Shown here: in pieces, positions 19,857-28,332 of the stretch | Numbering within the stretch: the stretch's first letter is position 1 | Layout: each line of letters starts with the position of its first letter | Source of the DNA: Alloscardovia macacae | GTDB taxonomy: Bacteria > Actinomycetota > Actinomycetes > Actinomycetales > Bifidobacteriaceae | Length of the DNA: 64,000 nt | NCBI RefSeq assembly: GCF_002259705.1 | Contig: NZ_MWWT01000007.1 | Coordinates: 1-64,000, forward strand | Direction: 5' to 3' | Position numbers and translations under genes: made by a program | Notes under the pieces: generated by a model | Told to the model about the DNA's origin: nothing | Seen by the model: only the letters and a program-made list of their open reading frames with translations | The model's database searches: none

Positions 19857-22154
19857 ATGTCTAGTCATAAAACAAACGGACGAAACGCGCGCGGAAAGTC
19901 AGCTTTACGCGGCCAGAACGCACAGAAGAAAAAACGTCCTGTAGGAAAATACATTCTTTTCAGTCTCCTCGGCCTCATCATAGCCGGAATAGCAGGCCTC
20001 GGCATCGCCTACGCGGCCATAGAAATCCCCTCTCCAGAATCCATGGCACTCAGCCAGAAAACCACCGTCTACTATAACGACGGAAAAACGGCCATAGGAA
20101 GCTTCCAGCAGCAAAACAGGCAGATCATCTCCTGCTCTACCCTTCCCGACTACGTGGGAAACGCAGTCGTCGCATCCGAAAACCGCACGTTCTGGAGCGA
20201 CAGCGGCATAGACCTGCGAGGAATCGCACGCGCACTGGTGAATAACATCACTACAGGCTCGCGCCAGGGCGGCTCCACCATCACCCAGCAGTACGCGGAA
20301 CGCTACTATCTGGGCGAAACCGAAACGTACCTCGGAAAGCTTAAAGAGGCCATCCTCGCGCTGAAGATAGCGCAGACTCAGGATAAATCCACCGTTCTGT
20401 GTAACTACATGAACACCATCTACTTCGGACGCGGCGCCTACGGTATTCAGGCAGCAGCACAAGCGTACTTCGGAAAAGATGCGAAGGACCTCAGCGTCCA
20501 GGAAGCAGCACTCCTTGCGGGCATCATCCCAGCACCATCCGTGTGGGACCCTGCAGTAGACCAGACGGCTGCTACGAAGCGCTATAACCGCGTTATCAAG
20601 ATTATGAAGGAAGAAAAATACATCACGTCTGAACAGGCTGCTGCTTCGACGACCCTGCCACAGACCATCCAGCAGTCCTCCACAGACTCCTACGCGGGCG
20701 ATAAGGGCTACCTTCTCACCATGGTGAAAAACGAGCTCGTGAACTCAGGGAAGTTTACTGAAGATCAGCTCTACACCGGTGGATACTCCATCGTTACCAC
20801 CATCGATAAGGCGAAGCAGGACTCCATGCAGCAGCTGGCTTCGAGTTCCGATGCCGGTGGCGTAGCCGTGCCTGACACGATAGAAAATGGCGGCATGAGT
20901 GCAGACGTGGATACCGGAGCCATCCTCGCAGTGTACGGCGGAAAGGACTATAACACCAAGCAGCTGAATAACGCTACGCAGGCCATCTACCAGGCTGGAT
21001 CTACCATGAAGACGTTCACGCTGCTCGGCGCTATCCAGGATGGTGTCAGCCTGAATACGATGTTTAACGGTAACTCGCCGCAGACCTTCCCAGGACTGGC
21101 CAGCTCGGTGTCGAACTATGGGAACCGCAGCTATGGGAACATCACGCTCACGAATGCTCTGGCAAACTCGGTAAATACAGTTTTCATGCAGCTGAACCAG
21201 AAGGTGACGCCACAGAAGACTGCTTCCATAGCGAAGCAGGCGGGTATCACGTCCTCCATTCAGGAGGATTCGCTCTATAACACGCTCGGCATCGACGCTG
21301 TCCACGTCAGCGAGATAGTGCAGGCGTACCAGACCATAGCCCATGATGGCGTGAAGAATACGCTCCACATCGTAGAGAGCGTGCGTTCAGCAGACGGCAC
21401 GCAGACCTACTATACCGCGGATACGAACGGTACGCAGGTCTTCAGTTCGGACGATACCGCGAACGCTATGGTGGCTCTGCGTGCGGTCGTGACGCAGGGT
21501 ACCGGCCGCGTGGCGCAGAGCATAGGAAAGACCGTGGGAGGAAAGTCCGGCACTGCTAATGACAATTCTGCCGTCAGCTTCGTCGGTTTTAGCCGCCACA
21601 TCGTTACCGCCTTCGCCACGTGGAACCCTAGTGATGATGGCTCTACGAACGATGTGGTCCCTACCTTCGGCGGATATACGAACGGTGGCGGATACCCGAC
21701 GTACCTCTTTACTCAGTATATGAAGCAAGCACTCGCTGGTGTACAGGATGAAGCCTTCCCTACTGCGAAGGGGTCTGGAACTGTGGGAGGTAATGGTGGA
21801 TCATGGGGGCTGGGCGGTGATCGCTCAGACTCTTCAAATGAATCACGTTCAGATAGTGAGAATACTCAGCAGCGCGAAACGCAGTCTCAGAACTCGCAGA
21901 GCCAGTCGCAGAGCCAGTCGCAGGGCACACAGTCTCAGAACTCGCAGTCTCAAAGCACGCAGAACTCGCAGAGTTCTCAAAGCCAGTCGCAAAGCTCGGG
22001 ATCCTCGTCCTCGTCGTCGAGTTCTGGCTCGAACTCCGGCACATCTGGAAGCACTTCTGGAACCTCCGGAAGCACTTCTGGGAACTCTGGGACCACGAAT
22101 GACTCCTCATCATCCTCTCAGTCTGGTGGTGGTGCCGCGACGAGCGGGAACTAG
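19857..22154 (+). CDS. Bifunctional class A penicillin-binding protein
   Basis: A 765-residue peptidoglycan synthase. A basic cytoplasmic N-terminus and one membrane helix (about 29-52) lead to a GT51 glycosyltransferase domain (ASENRTFWSDSGID, RQGGSTITQQYAER, IYFGRGAYGIQAAA). The transpeptidase domain follows with S382-T-M-K385, S438-V-N and K563-S-G, the last replacing the usual K-T-G. The final ~120 residues are a Ser/Gln then Ser/Gly/Thr low-complexity tail, likely spanning the wall and probably variable in length. The ribosome-binding site before the ATG is weak. It is divergent from the inositol synthase gene and convergent with leuA. Confidence 0.93.
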   Translation: MSSHKTNGRNARGKSALRGQNAQKKKRPVGKYILFSLLGLIIAGIAGLGIAYAAIEIPSPESMALSQKTTVYYNDGKTAIGSFQQQNRQIISCSTLPDYVGNAVVASENRTFWSDSGIDLRGIARALVNNITTGSRQGGSTITQQYAERYYLGETETYLGKLKEAILALKIAQTQDKSTVLCNYMNTIYFGRGAYGIQAAAQAYFGKDAKDLSVQEAALLAGIIPAPSVWDPAVDQTAATKRYNRVIKIMKEEKYITSEQAAASTTLPQTIQQSSTDSYAGDKGYLLTMVKNELVNSGKFTEDQLYTGGYSIVTTIDKAKQDSMQQLASSSDAGGVAVPDTIENGGMSADVDTGAILAVYGGKDYNTKQLNNATQAIYQAGSTMKTFTLLGAIQDGVSLNTMFNGNSPQTFPGLASSVSNYGNRSYGNITLTNALANSVNTVFMQLNQKVTPQKTASIAKQAGITSSIQEDSLYNTLGIDAVHVSEIVQAYQTIAHDGVKNTLHIVESVRSADGTQTYYTADTNGTQVFSSDDTANAMVALRAVVTQGTGRVAQSIGKTVGGKSGTANDNSAVSFVGFSRHIVTAFATWNPSDDGSTNDVVPTFGGYTNGGGYPTYLFTQYMKQALAGVQDEAFPTAKGSGTVGGNGGSWGLGGDRSDSSNESRSDSENTQQRETQSQNSQSQSQSQSQGTQSQNSQSQSTQNSQSSQSQSQSSGSSSSSSSSGSNSGTSGSTSGTSGSTSGNSGTTNDSSSSSQSGGGAATSGN

Positions 22155-22190
22155 CAGCTAGGCGCAGCAGCTAGGCGCCGGCTCGCCCTC

Positions 22191-22234
22191 ATAAGGAAGG
22201 CCCTCGCGGGGTTTGTCGCGAGGGCCTTCCTTAT
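22191..22234 (+). terminator. Bidirectional terminator between PBP gene and leuA
   Basis: A perfect 18-bp stem (ATAAGGAAGGCCCTCGCG with its complement) and an 8-nt loop, between two convergent genes. On both sides of it are short direct repeats (GCAGCTAGGCGC at 22155-22178; ATCTATATCGTCAT near 22236-22263). Confidence 0.85.
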
Positions 22235-22312
22235 ATCTATATCGTCATTATCTATATCGTCATGAGGGCTATATCGTGAGTCTTCATTAGGGGATCTATC
22301 CGCCCACTCTCC

Positions 22313-24319
22313 CTACCGCAGGGTCCGGTTCACTGCGGAGAGAATAGCCTTCAGCGAGCTCGTCGTAATGGACGAGTCGATGCCCACACCCCAGATGATC
22401 TGCGTTTCCGGTTCGTCTCCTACCTGGCATTCCACATACGAAGCTGCCACAGCGTCTCCACCAGCACTCAGCGCATGCTCAGCGTAGTCCAGCACCGAAA
22501 CGGTCACCCCGAGCACAGAAATGGCATTCACAAACGCGGCAATTGGACCATTACCTACGCCAGACAGCGTACGCACGACCGGATCCTTCGCGCCCGTACG
22601 CACCGAGCCCGCAGAGCCAGTCGCAGCGCCCGCCGCACCAGCAGCGCTCGCGCCGTTATCCTGAATCTTCACCTTAATCACGGTATCCGAGCCAGATTCG
22701 TCAGACATGATATTCGCGCCGAGCAAACGGTAGCGCCCCCACTGTTCGAGGCGCTGCCCGTTCACGCCGAGCGGCGCCCCCTCGCCTGCGCCTGCAGCTG
22801 TATCGGTATCCGCCAAAGCCGCATGCTTTCCAGCCTCTTCAGCAGGCAGGTACTCGTCCTTAAAGAGGCGCCAGATGTCCTCATCCTTCACTTCACGCTT
22901 CGTCTCATCAGCGTAGCGCTGGACCACCTTATCAAACTCCACCTGCAGTCGCTTCGGCAAGTCGAGGTTATGGTTCACCTTCAGCAGGTAGGCCATGCCG
23001 CCCTTACCCGACTGCGAGTTCACGCGGATCACAGCCTCGTATGTGCCGCCCACATCCTTCGGGTCGATAGGCAGATATGGCACCTGCCACAGGAAGCTGT
23101 CGAGGTCTGCATTCTGCTGAGCTGCCGCGAGCTCGCGCGCCTCCATGCCCTTCTTAATAGCATCCTGATGCGAGCCGGAGAAGGCGGTAAAGACGAAGTT
23201 ACCGATGTACGGATGACGCTCGGACAGGCGGATCTGGTTACAGTATTCCACCACTTTGCGCACTTCATGCAGGTTCGAGAAGTCTATCTGTGGGTCGATG
23301 CCCTGTACGAGCAGATTCAGACCCACCGTGCACAGGTCCACATTACCTGTGCGCTCACCGTTTCCGAAGAGGCAGCCTTCCACGCGGTCTGCACCTGCCA
23401 GCAGTGCCAGCTCCGTAGCTGCTACTGCCATGCCTTCGTCATTATGCGGGTGCAGAGACAGAACTATAGAGTCGCGACGAGCGAGGTTCTGGTCGAGGAA
23501 CTCTATCTGGTCGGCAAACACGTTCGGCGTGGTCATCTCCACCGTGGCAGGGATGTTTATGATCATAGGGTGCTCGGGCGTCGGCTGGATGATGTCCGTC
23601 ACCGCGTCGCACACTTCGAGTGCATATGCTGGCTCGGTGCCCGTGAAGGATTCCGGCGAGTACTCGTAGGATATGTCTATGCCGCGCCCCGCACCTGCCA
23701 GCTCTTCTGCTTCGAGCTCTTTACACAGCTTCGCCGCATCCACAGCCAGCTGCTTAATGCCGTCTTTCCCTTTACGGAAGACGACCTCACGCTGCAGCAC
23801 GGAGGTGGAGTTATAGAAGTGTACTATGGCGCGCTTGCATCCGCGGAGCGCTTCGTACGTCTTTCTAATGAGGTGTTCGCGCGCCTGCGTGAGTACAGCT
23901 ATGGTCACATCGTCTGGGATGAGTTCGCGCTCGATGAGCATACGGATAAAGTCATAATCCGTCTCGGAGGCGGACGGGAATCCCACCTCTATCTCCTTAT
24001 ATCCCATGGAGACGAGCAGATTCCAGAAACGCAGCTTGCGTTCGGAATCCATAGGGTTTACGAGCGACTGGTTTCCGTCGCGCAGATCTACCGAGCACCA
24101 CCTCGGCGCGCGCTGCAGCTTCTTATCCGGCCATGTGCGCTGTGGGTACTCGAACGGTACCTGCTTGTCGTATGCTATGTACTTCGTGTACGGCATACGG
24201 CTGGCGTTCTGCGGGCAGCCCACGTAGCGCGGCTTCGGAAGTCGCGGATCGTTATTCCCGCCGTGCGACGCTGCTGCCAGTGGCGCGAGGTCGAATACTG
24301 AGCTCGAGTTATCCGTCAT
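22313..24319 (-). CDS. leuA: 2-isopropylmalate synthase
   Basis: A 668-residue enzyme for the first committed step of leucine synthesis, condensing acetyl-CoA with 2-oxoisovalerate. It is the long actinobacterial form: an N-terminal extension, then the HMGL-like TIM barrel with WCSVDLRDGNQSLVNPM (D-x-R-D-G-x-Q), IEVGFPSASETDYDF, LSLHPHNDEGMAVAATE (the metal H-x-H) and GCLFGNGERTGNVDL. The C-terminal regulatory LeuA dimer domain (about 540-668) senses leucine. An Ala/Gly/Ser linker (about 565-585) precedes it. No leader peptide was recognised upstream. Confidence 0.96.
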   Translation of the reverse strand: MTDNSSSVFDLAPLAAASHGGNNDPRLPKPRYVGCPQNASRMPYTKYIAYDKQVPFEYPQRTWPDKKLQRAPRWCSVDLRDGNQSLVNPMDSERKLRFWNLLVSMGYKEIEVGFPSASETDYDFIRMLIERELIPDDVTIAVLTQAREHLIRKTYEALRGCKRAIVHFYNSTSVLQREVVFRKGKDGIKQLAVDAAKLCKELEAEELAGAGRGIDISYEYSPESFTGTEPAYALEVCDAVTDIIQPTPEHPMIINIPATVEMTTPNVFADQIEFLDQNLARRDSIVLSLHPHNDEGMAVAATELALLAGADRVEGCLFGNGERTGNVDLCTVGLNLLVQGIDPQIDFSNLHEVRKVVEYCNQIRLSERHPYIGNFVFTAFSGSHQDAIKKGMEARELAAAQQNADLDSFLWQVPYLPIDPKDVGGTYEAVIRVNSQSGKGGMAYLLKVNHNLDLPKRLQVEFDKVVQRYADETKREVKDEDIWRLFKDEYLPAEEAGKHAALADTDTAAGAGEGAPLGVNGQRLEQWGRYRLLGANIMSDESGSDTVIKVKIQDNGASAAGAAGAATGSAGSVRTGAKDPVVRTLSGVGNGPIAAFVNAISVLGVTVSVLDYAEHALSAGGDAVAASYVECQVGDEPETQIIWGVGIDSSITTSSLKAILSAVNRTLR

Positions 24320-24466
24320 AGCTTCCTGCCTTTCGTACTTTCGTAAGTGCCTATGTGGTTATAGTACGAGATATGCCGTTCGTTTTCTGTTTGCGTTCCG
24401 CTATGCAGACGGCCAATTCTCCCTCGCCTTTCAGCTGGTCGCGTTCACGCCGTCAGCGGGCAGCCT

Positions 24467-25105
24467 CTACGCAGTAAGCGGGCAGCCGAGTCGCGTCGTG
24501 CAGAACGCGTTCCCCAGCCACGTGTGGCGCGAGTTCGGCCATACTGCCCCCAGACGCGGAGAGTTCTGACTTACCCAGACGCTCGGTACGCGTCCGTCTG
24601 CACTGCGCGAGCCGGGAAGATTAAAACCATTCTTATCCGTCAGCCAGTTCGGATGCTGCGTGGCTATGGATATGCCTTCTTCGAGAGTCAAAGGTAGCTT
24701 ATTATCCGAATCGATGAGCTTTCTAGCTATATCCGGCTCTCTGTTCGTGTACTTCGTGCCCGTGTGGGGGTCTATGACCACGTAGAAGGGCCCCTCGGGA
24801 GGCTCACAGCCTTCCTGCGGGATAAAGCTCGCTATATCCCGCGGGGGCATAGTGGTAAAACCCGCATTCCGGCCTATGGCCGTACGGGCTATGAGTGACT
24901 CTGGCGAGACAAGCTCACGCGTAGGCACGAGCAGGATATTCTCGCTCAGGTGGCTATACTCCACGCTGTTCAGCTCGAGGATAAGCGGATGAGCCAGTGC
25001 ACGGAACTCCGCATCACTGAGGTCTGCCACATCCGCATATCCGAGTGCGACGAGACGGTTCAGCTGAGCGAGCGCCTCTTTCGCTGCTGTGGTGAATACT
25101 GTCAT
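24467..25105 (-). CDS. Conserved actinobacterial protein (probably DUF5701)
   Basis: A 212-residue soluble protein with no signal peptide or membrane helix. Recognisable segments are ALGYADVADLSDAEFRAL near the N-terminus, PFYVVIDPHTGTKYTNREP in the middle, EEGISIATQHP, and a C-terminal PRLGAVWPNSRHTWLGNAFC. This arrangement fits my memory of the DUF5701 family, which has no known function. It lies 27 nt downstream of asd in the same direction, so it is likely cotranscribed with lysC-asd. Confidence 0.65.
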   Translation of the reverse strand: MTVFTTAAKEALAQLNRLVALGYADVADLSDAEFRALAHPLILELNSVEYSHLSENILLVPTRELVSPESLIARTAIGRNAGFTTMPPRDIASFIPQEGCEPPEGPFYVVIDPHTGTKYTNREPDIARKLIDSDNKLPLTLEEGISIATQHPNWLTDKNGFNLPGSRSADGRVPSVWVSQNSPRLGAVWPNSRHTWLGNAFCTTRLGCPLTA

Positions 25106-25132
25106 AATGAGTTCTTTACAGCGCTATCGTGT

Positions 25133-26203
25133 TTACAAGCGGTCTGCGAAGTGCTTGCTCACCATTACTTCCGCTATCTGGATAGCATTCAGTGCTGCAC
25201 CCTTACGCAGATTATCATTCGTAATGAAGAAGCTCAGTCCCTTCAGCCCTTCTACAGACTGGTCCTGGCGGATACGTCCCACGAAGCTCGGGTCCTTTCC
25301 AGCTGCTTCCAGCGGAGTCGGCACATCCATGAGTTCCACTCCTGGAGCATCCTTCAGCACTTCGCGCGCCATATCTGGGGTAACATCCTTCTCAAACTCT
25401 GCCTGCACGCTCATGCCGTGAGCGGTGAAGACTCCCACACGCACACAGGTGCATGCTGCGCGCAGTCCTGGGATGTGGAGGATCTTACGGCTTTCATTAC
25501 GCCACTTCTGCTCTTCATCCGTCTCTTCGCTACCATCATCTGCGAGCGCGCCGATGAATGGGACAGCATTAAACGCTATGGTTTTTACTATCTTCGTCGG
25601 CTCTGGGAACTGCACTGCGCTTCCGTCGAAGACGAGCTGGTCAGCTCCCTGGTCTAGAGCTGCCTTCGCCTCATTCATCAGCTGGAGAACGCCATCTCGG
25701 CCTGCTCCGGCCACTGCCTGATAGGAAGAAGCGACGAGACGAGTCAGGCCGAAGTGCTCATGAAGAACCTTGACGGCAGGCATGGCTGCCATAGTAGTGC
25801 AGTTCGGGTTCGCTATGATGTGGCTCGGTACCTCGTCGAGGTCTTCAGGATTTACCTCTGCTACGACCAGTGGCACGTCGTCGTGCATGCGCCACTGTGA
25901 GGAATTATCGATGACGTAGGCGCCTGCTTCAGCGAAGCGCGGAGCCCATACTTTCGACGTACCACCGCCAGCAGAAAAGATGGCTATGTCTATGCCGGTC
26001 AGGTCCGCAGTGGCCACATCTTCCACGACCACGTCGTGTCCTTCGAAGTTCAGCACCTGTCCAGCTGAACGCGCAGAGGCCATAAAACGGATGGACTTCA
26101 CTGGGAAGTGACGCTCTGCCAGGATGGAGCGCATAACCATGCCCACCTGTCCTGTAGCTCCCAAGACCGCGAGGTTTATACCTTTATCGTTTATCTGTAC
26201 CAT
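25133..26203 (-). CDS. asd: Aspartate-semialdehyde dehydrogenase
   Basis: A 356-residue NADPH enzyme reducing aspartyl phosphate to aspartate semialdehyde, the branch point to Lys/DAP, Met and Thr. NLAVLGATGQVGMVM is the nucleotide-binding start, IFSAGGGTSK is conserved, and the catalytic Cys lies in ANPNCTTMAAM. The His region reads RAACTCVRVGVFTAH (R-x-x-C ... H). Its ATG overlaps the stop of the regulatory ACT gene as TAATG, indicating coupling. Confidence 0.96.
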   Translation of the reverse strand: MVQINDKGINLAVLGATGQVGMVMRSILAERHFPVKSIRFMASARSAGQVLNFEGHDVVVEDVATADLTGIDIAIFSAGGGTSKVWAPRFAEAGAYVIDNSSQWRMHDDVPLVVAEVNPEDLDEVPSHIIANPNCTTMAAMPAVKVLHEHFGLTRLVASSYQAVAGAGRDGVLQLMNEAKAALDQGADQLVFDGSAVQFPEPTKIVKTIAFNAVPFIGALADDGSEETDEEQKWRNESRKILHIPGLRAACTCVRVGVFTAHGMSVQAEFEKDVTPDMAREVLKDAPGVELMDVPTPLEAAGKDPSFVGRIRQDQSVEGLKGLSFFITNDNLRKGAALNAIQIAEVMVSKHFADRL

Positions 26204-26775
26204 TAGCGACCAGTCCCTCCATAGACTACAGCTTCGATAGTATTCGCATCGAGACCGAATGCAGTGTGTACGGAACGCACTGCGGTATTCAGGTTCTCCA
26301 GCGGAACGACCGCGGAAATGCGGATCTCCGAAGTGGAGATCATCAGCACGTTTATCTCTTCATCTGAGAGTGCCTGGAAGAAGCGCGCAGTAATGCCCGA
26401 GTGCGTCATCATTCCCACTCCCACGAGGGATATCTTTCCTATCTGCGTATTCACATCTGCAGTCTTATATGCCAGCTGTTCTTTATTTTCTTCTACGAAC
26501 TGCTGGACCTTTCTGAGCTGGGATTCTGGGAAGGTAATGGATATGTCTGCGAAGCGGTTTTCTGGATCTGTACCAGCCAGCGCTTGCACTATCATATCGA
26601 TGTTTATTCCTGCTTCTGCCAGTCCTGTAAAGACAGCTGTCACACGGCCCGGCATATCAGGGATGCCACGCAGGGTCACCATCGCTTCGCTGCTGTCATG
26701 TGCCACTCCCGAGATGATAGGAGCCTCAGGCCCTGTCATATCTGGGAAGATGTCTCCTATGGATGTATCTGCCAT
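26203..26775 (-). CDS. Aspartokinase regulatory (ACT-domain) subunit
   Basis: A 190-residue protein made of two ACT domains (about 30-100 and 112-185), equivalent to the C-terminal regulatory half or beta subunit of aspartokinase. Landmarks are MVTLRGIPDMPGRVTAVFTGL, INIDMIVQ, ISLVGVGMMTHSGITARFFQAL and INVLMISTSEIRISAVV. Such domains bind lysine and/or threonine for feedback inhibition. It lies directly downstream of the catalytic half as a separate gene with its own start, in a different frame. It is coupled to asd downstream. Confidence 0.9.
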   Translation of the reverse strand: MADTSIGDIFPDMTGPEAPIISGVAHDSSEAMVTLRGIPDMPGRVTAVFTGLAEAGINIDMIVQALAGTDPENRFADISITFPESQLRKVQQFVEENKEQLAYKTADVNTQIGKISLVGVGMMTHSGITARFFQALSDEEINVLMISTSEIRISAVVPLENLNTAVRSVHTAFGLDANTIEAVVYGGTGR

Positions 26776-26794
26776 GGGAACTCCTTTTATTTTC

Positions 26795-26830
26795 GTCGTC
26801 TGTCTAGTCGTCTGCCTAGTCGCCCACCTA
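26795..26830. repeat. 12-nt tandem repeat with in-frame stop codons between lysC halves
   Basis: Three 12-nt units (plus strand GTCGTCTGTCTA, GTCGTCTGCCTA, GTCGCCCACCTA) sit at the lysC 3' end. On the minus strand each unit places GAC-TAG in the lysC frame, so three TAG stops occur in frame at 12-nt spacing. Confidence 0.85.
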
Positions 26831-27592
26831 GTCGCGGTTCGGGATGGACGCTATGTCCACATCCGCCCCGAGCACTATAGTCCCTTTACGCTTCGAGAAG
26901 GAACTGCGCACATGCAGAGGCATGTGGAATCTGCGCGCATACTCGACGCAGCGCAAGGCCAGTACTTTCGAACCGCTCGCAGCCATCTCGAGGATAGCGT
27001 CGTAGGTAATGGACTCGATGCGCTGCGCAGTCGGCACGATGCGCGGATCTGCAGTGAAGACGCCATCCACATCCGTATAAATCTCACACACATCTGCCTC
27101 GAGGGCTACTGCGAGCGCGACTGCGGAAGTATCTGAGCCTCCGCGTCCGAGTGTGGTCGCATCTCCTAGAGAGTTCACTCCCTGGAAGCCTGCCACTATG
27201 GCTATCTCCCCATTTCGTATGGCATTCTTCACGCGTTCTGGCTTCACAGCGCGGATGTGCGCAGCACCATACTGCGTATCCGTCATGAATCCTGCCTGAG
27301 AACCAGTAAAGGAATGAGCCTTTTCCCCCTGCGCATGGATGGCCATGGCGAGCAAGGACATGGAGATGCGCTCACCTGCCGTCATGAGCATGTCCATCTC
27401 ACGCGCAGATGGATTCGAGTCTATGCTCAGCGCCTGGTCGATGAGTTCATCTGTGGTGTCTCCCATAGCGGAGACGACCACGGCCACGTCGTTCCCCTTT
27501 TTCTGGGTTTCGATAATGCGGCGTGCTACGCGCTTGATGGATTCTGCATCCGCTACCGATGAACCACCATATTTCTGTACTATGAGAGCCAC
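26828..27592 (-). CDS. lysC: Aspartokinase catalytic subunit (split gene)
   Basis: A 254-residue kinase domain phosphorylating aspartate, the entry to the aspartate family. The start is GTG at 27592 ([13 protein letters not shown]) behind AGGA at 6 nt; the longer open frame adds 38 residues without family similarity. Motifs visible are [50 protein letters not shown] with [13 protein letters not shown], and [17 protein letters not shown]. The usual C-terminal ACT domains are missing here and encoded by the next gene. Confidence 0.93.
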   Translation of the reverse strand: MALIVQKYGGSSVADAESIKRVARRIIETQKKGNDVAVVVSAMGDTTDELIDQALSIDSNPSAREMDMLMTAGERISMSLLAMAIHAQGEKAHSFTGSQAGFMTDTQYGAAHIRAVKPERVKNAIRNGEIAIVAGFQGVNSLGDATTLGRGGSDTSAVALAVALEADVCEIYTDVDGVFTADPRIVPTAQRIESITYDAILEMAASGSKVLALRCVEYARRFHMPLHVRSSFSKRKGTIVLGADVDIASIPNRD

Positions 27593-27706
27593 ATCTGTCC
27601 TATTCTCGTAAAGTATTTCCGTGTTCTTTATCTTAAGTGTTCGCCTTGATTTCGCCGCACTACTAAACCACTGGGTGAGACTGTGTGTGCCGCTTTCCAG
27701 CAGCAC

Positions 27707-28330
27707 CTACACTTCGCGCCTGCCCGAGAGGGCTCTTCCGAGCGTAATCTCATCCGCATACTCGAGGTCTCCGCCCACCGGCAGCCCGCTGGCCAGACGC
27801 GTTATAGTTATGCCCACCGGCGCGAGCAGACGGCTCAAATACGTCGTCGTCGCTTCTCCCTCGATGTCGGGGTTCAGCGCGAGGATGACCTCGGATATGC
27901 TGTCTGCGTTATCGTCGTTTTCCGCGTTCTGCATGCGCCGCACGAGCGAGGCGATGTTCAGGTCTTGAGGAGAGACGTTTGCCATAGGATTAATAGCGCC
28001 GCCGAGTACGTGGTAGACGCCGCGGTATTCGTGCGTGCGTTCTATGCTCATCACATCTTTCGGCTCCTGGACGACGCAGATGGTCGTATGGTCGCGTCGC
28101 GGGTCGGCACAGATAGGACAGATATCTGCTTCGCAGACGTTCCCACAGATACTGCAGAAACGCACACGTTCGCGCATGTCGAGTATGTCCTGAGCGAGAG
28201 CCTGAACATCGTCGTGCGCTGCAGAGAGCAGGTGGAAGGCTATGCGCTGTGCTCCTTTCGGACCAATTCCTGGTAGCTTCGAAAAGTCGTCTATCACGCG
28301 CTGAATCGATCCGTCATACAGACTCGCCAT
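27707..28330 (-). CDS. recR: Recombination protein RecR
   Basis: A 207-residue protein that works with RecO/RecF to load RecA at gaps. It shows an N-terminal helix-hairpin-helix (LPGIGPKGAQRIAFHLL), the four-cysteine zinc finger C-S-I-C-G-N-V-C-E-A-D-I-C-P-I-C with D-P-R-R-D, then a TOPRIM domain (ICVVQEPKDVMSIERT; ALNPDIEGEATTTYL). It starts 2 nt after the dnaX stop, with its AAGGAG inside dnaX, so the two are translated together. Confidence 0.96.
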   Translation of the reverse strand: MASLYDGSIQRVIDDFSKLPGIGPKGAQRIAFHLLSAAHDDVQALAQDILDMRERVRFCSICGNVCEADICPICADPRRDHTTICVVQEPKDVMSIERTHEYRGVYHVLGGAINPMANVSPQDLNIASLVRRMQNAENDDNADSISEVILALNPDIEGEATTTYLSRLLAPVGITITRLASGLPVGGDLEYADEITLGRALSGRREV

Positions 28331-28332
28331 AG

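Noticed and set aside
26203-27592. Aspartokinase split as a sequencing error
   Set aside because: The two genes have separate ribosome-binding sites and starts, and three in-frame stops in a repeat end the first, which a single base error cannot explain.
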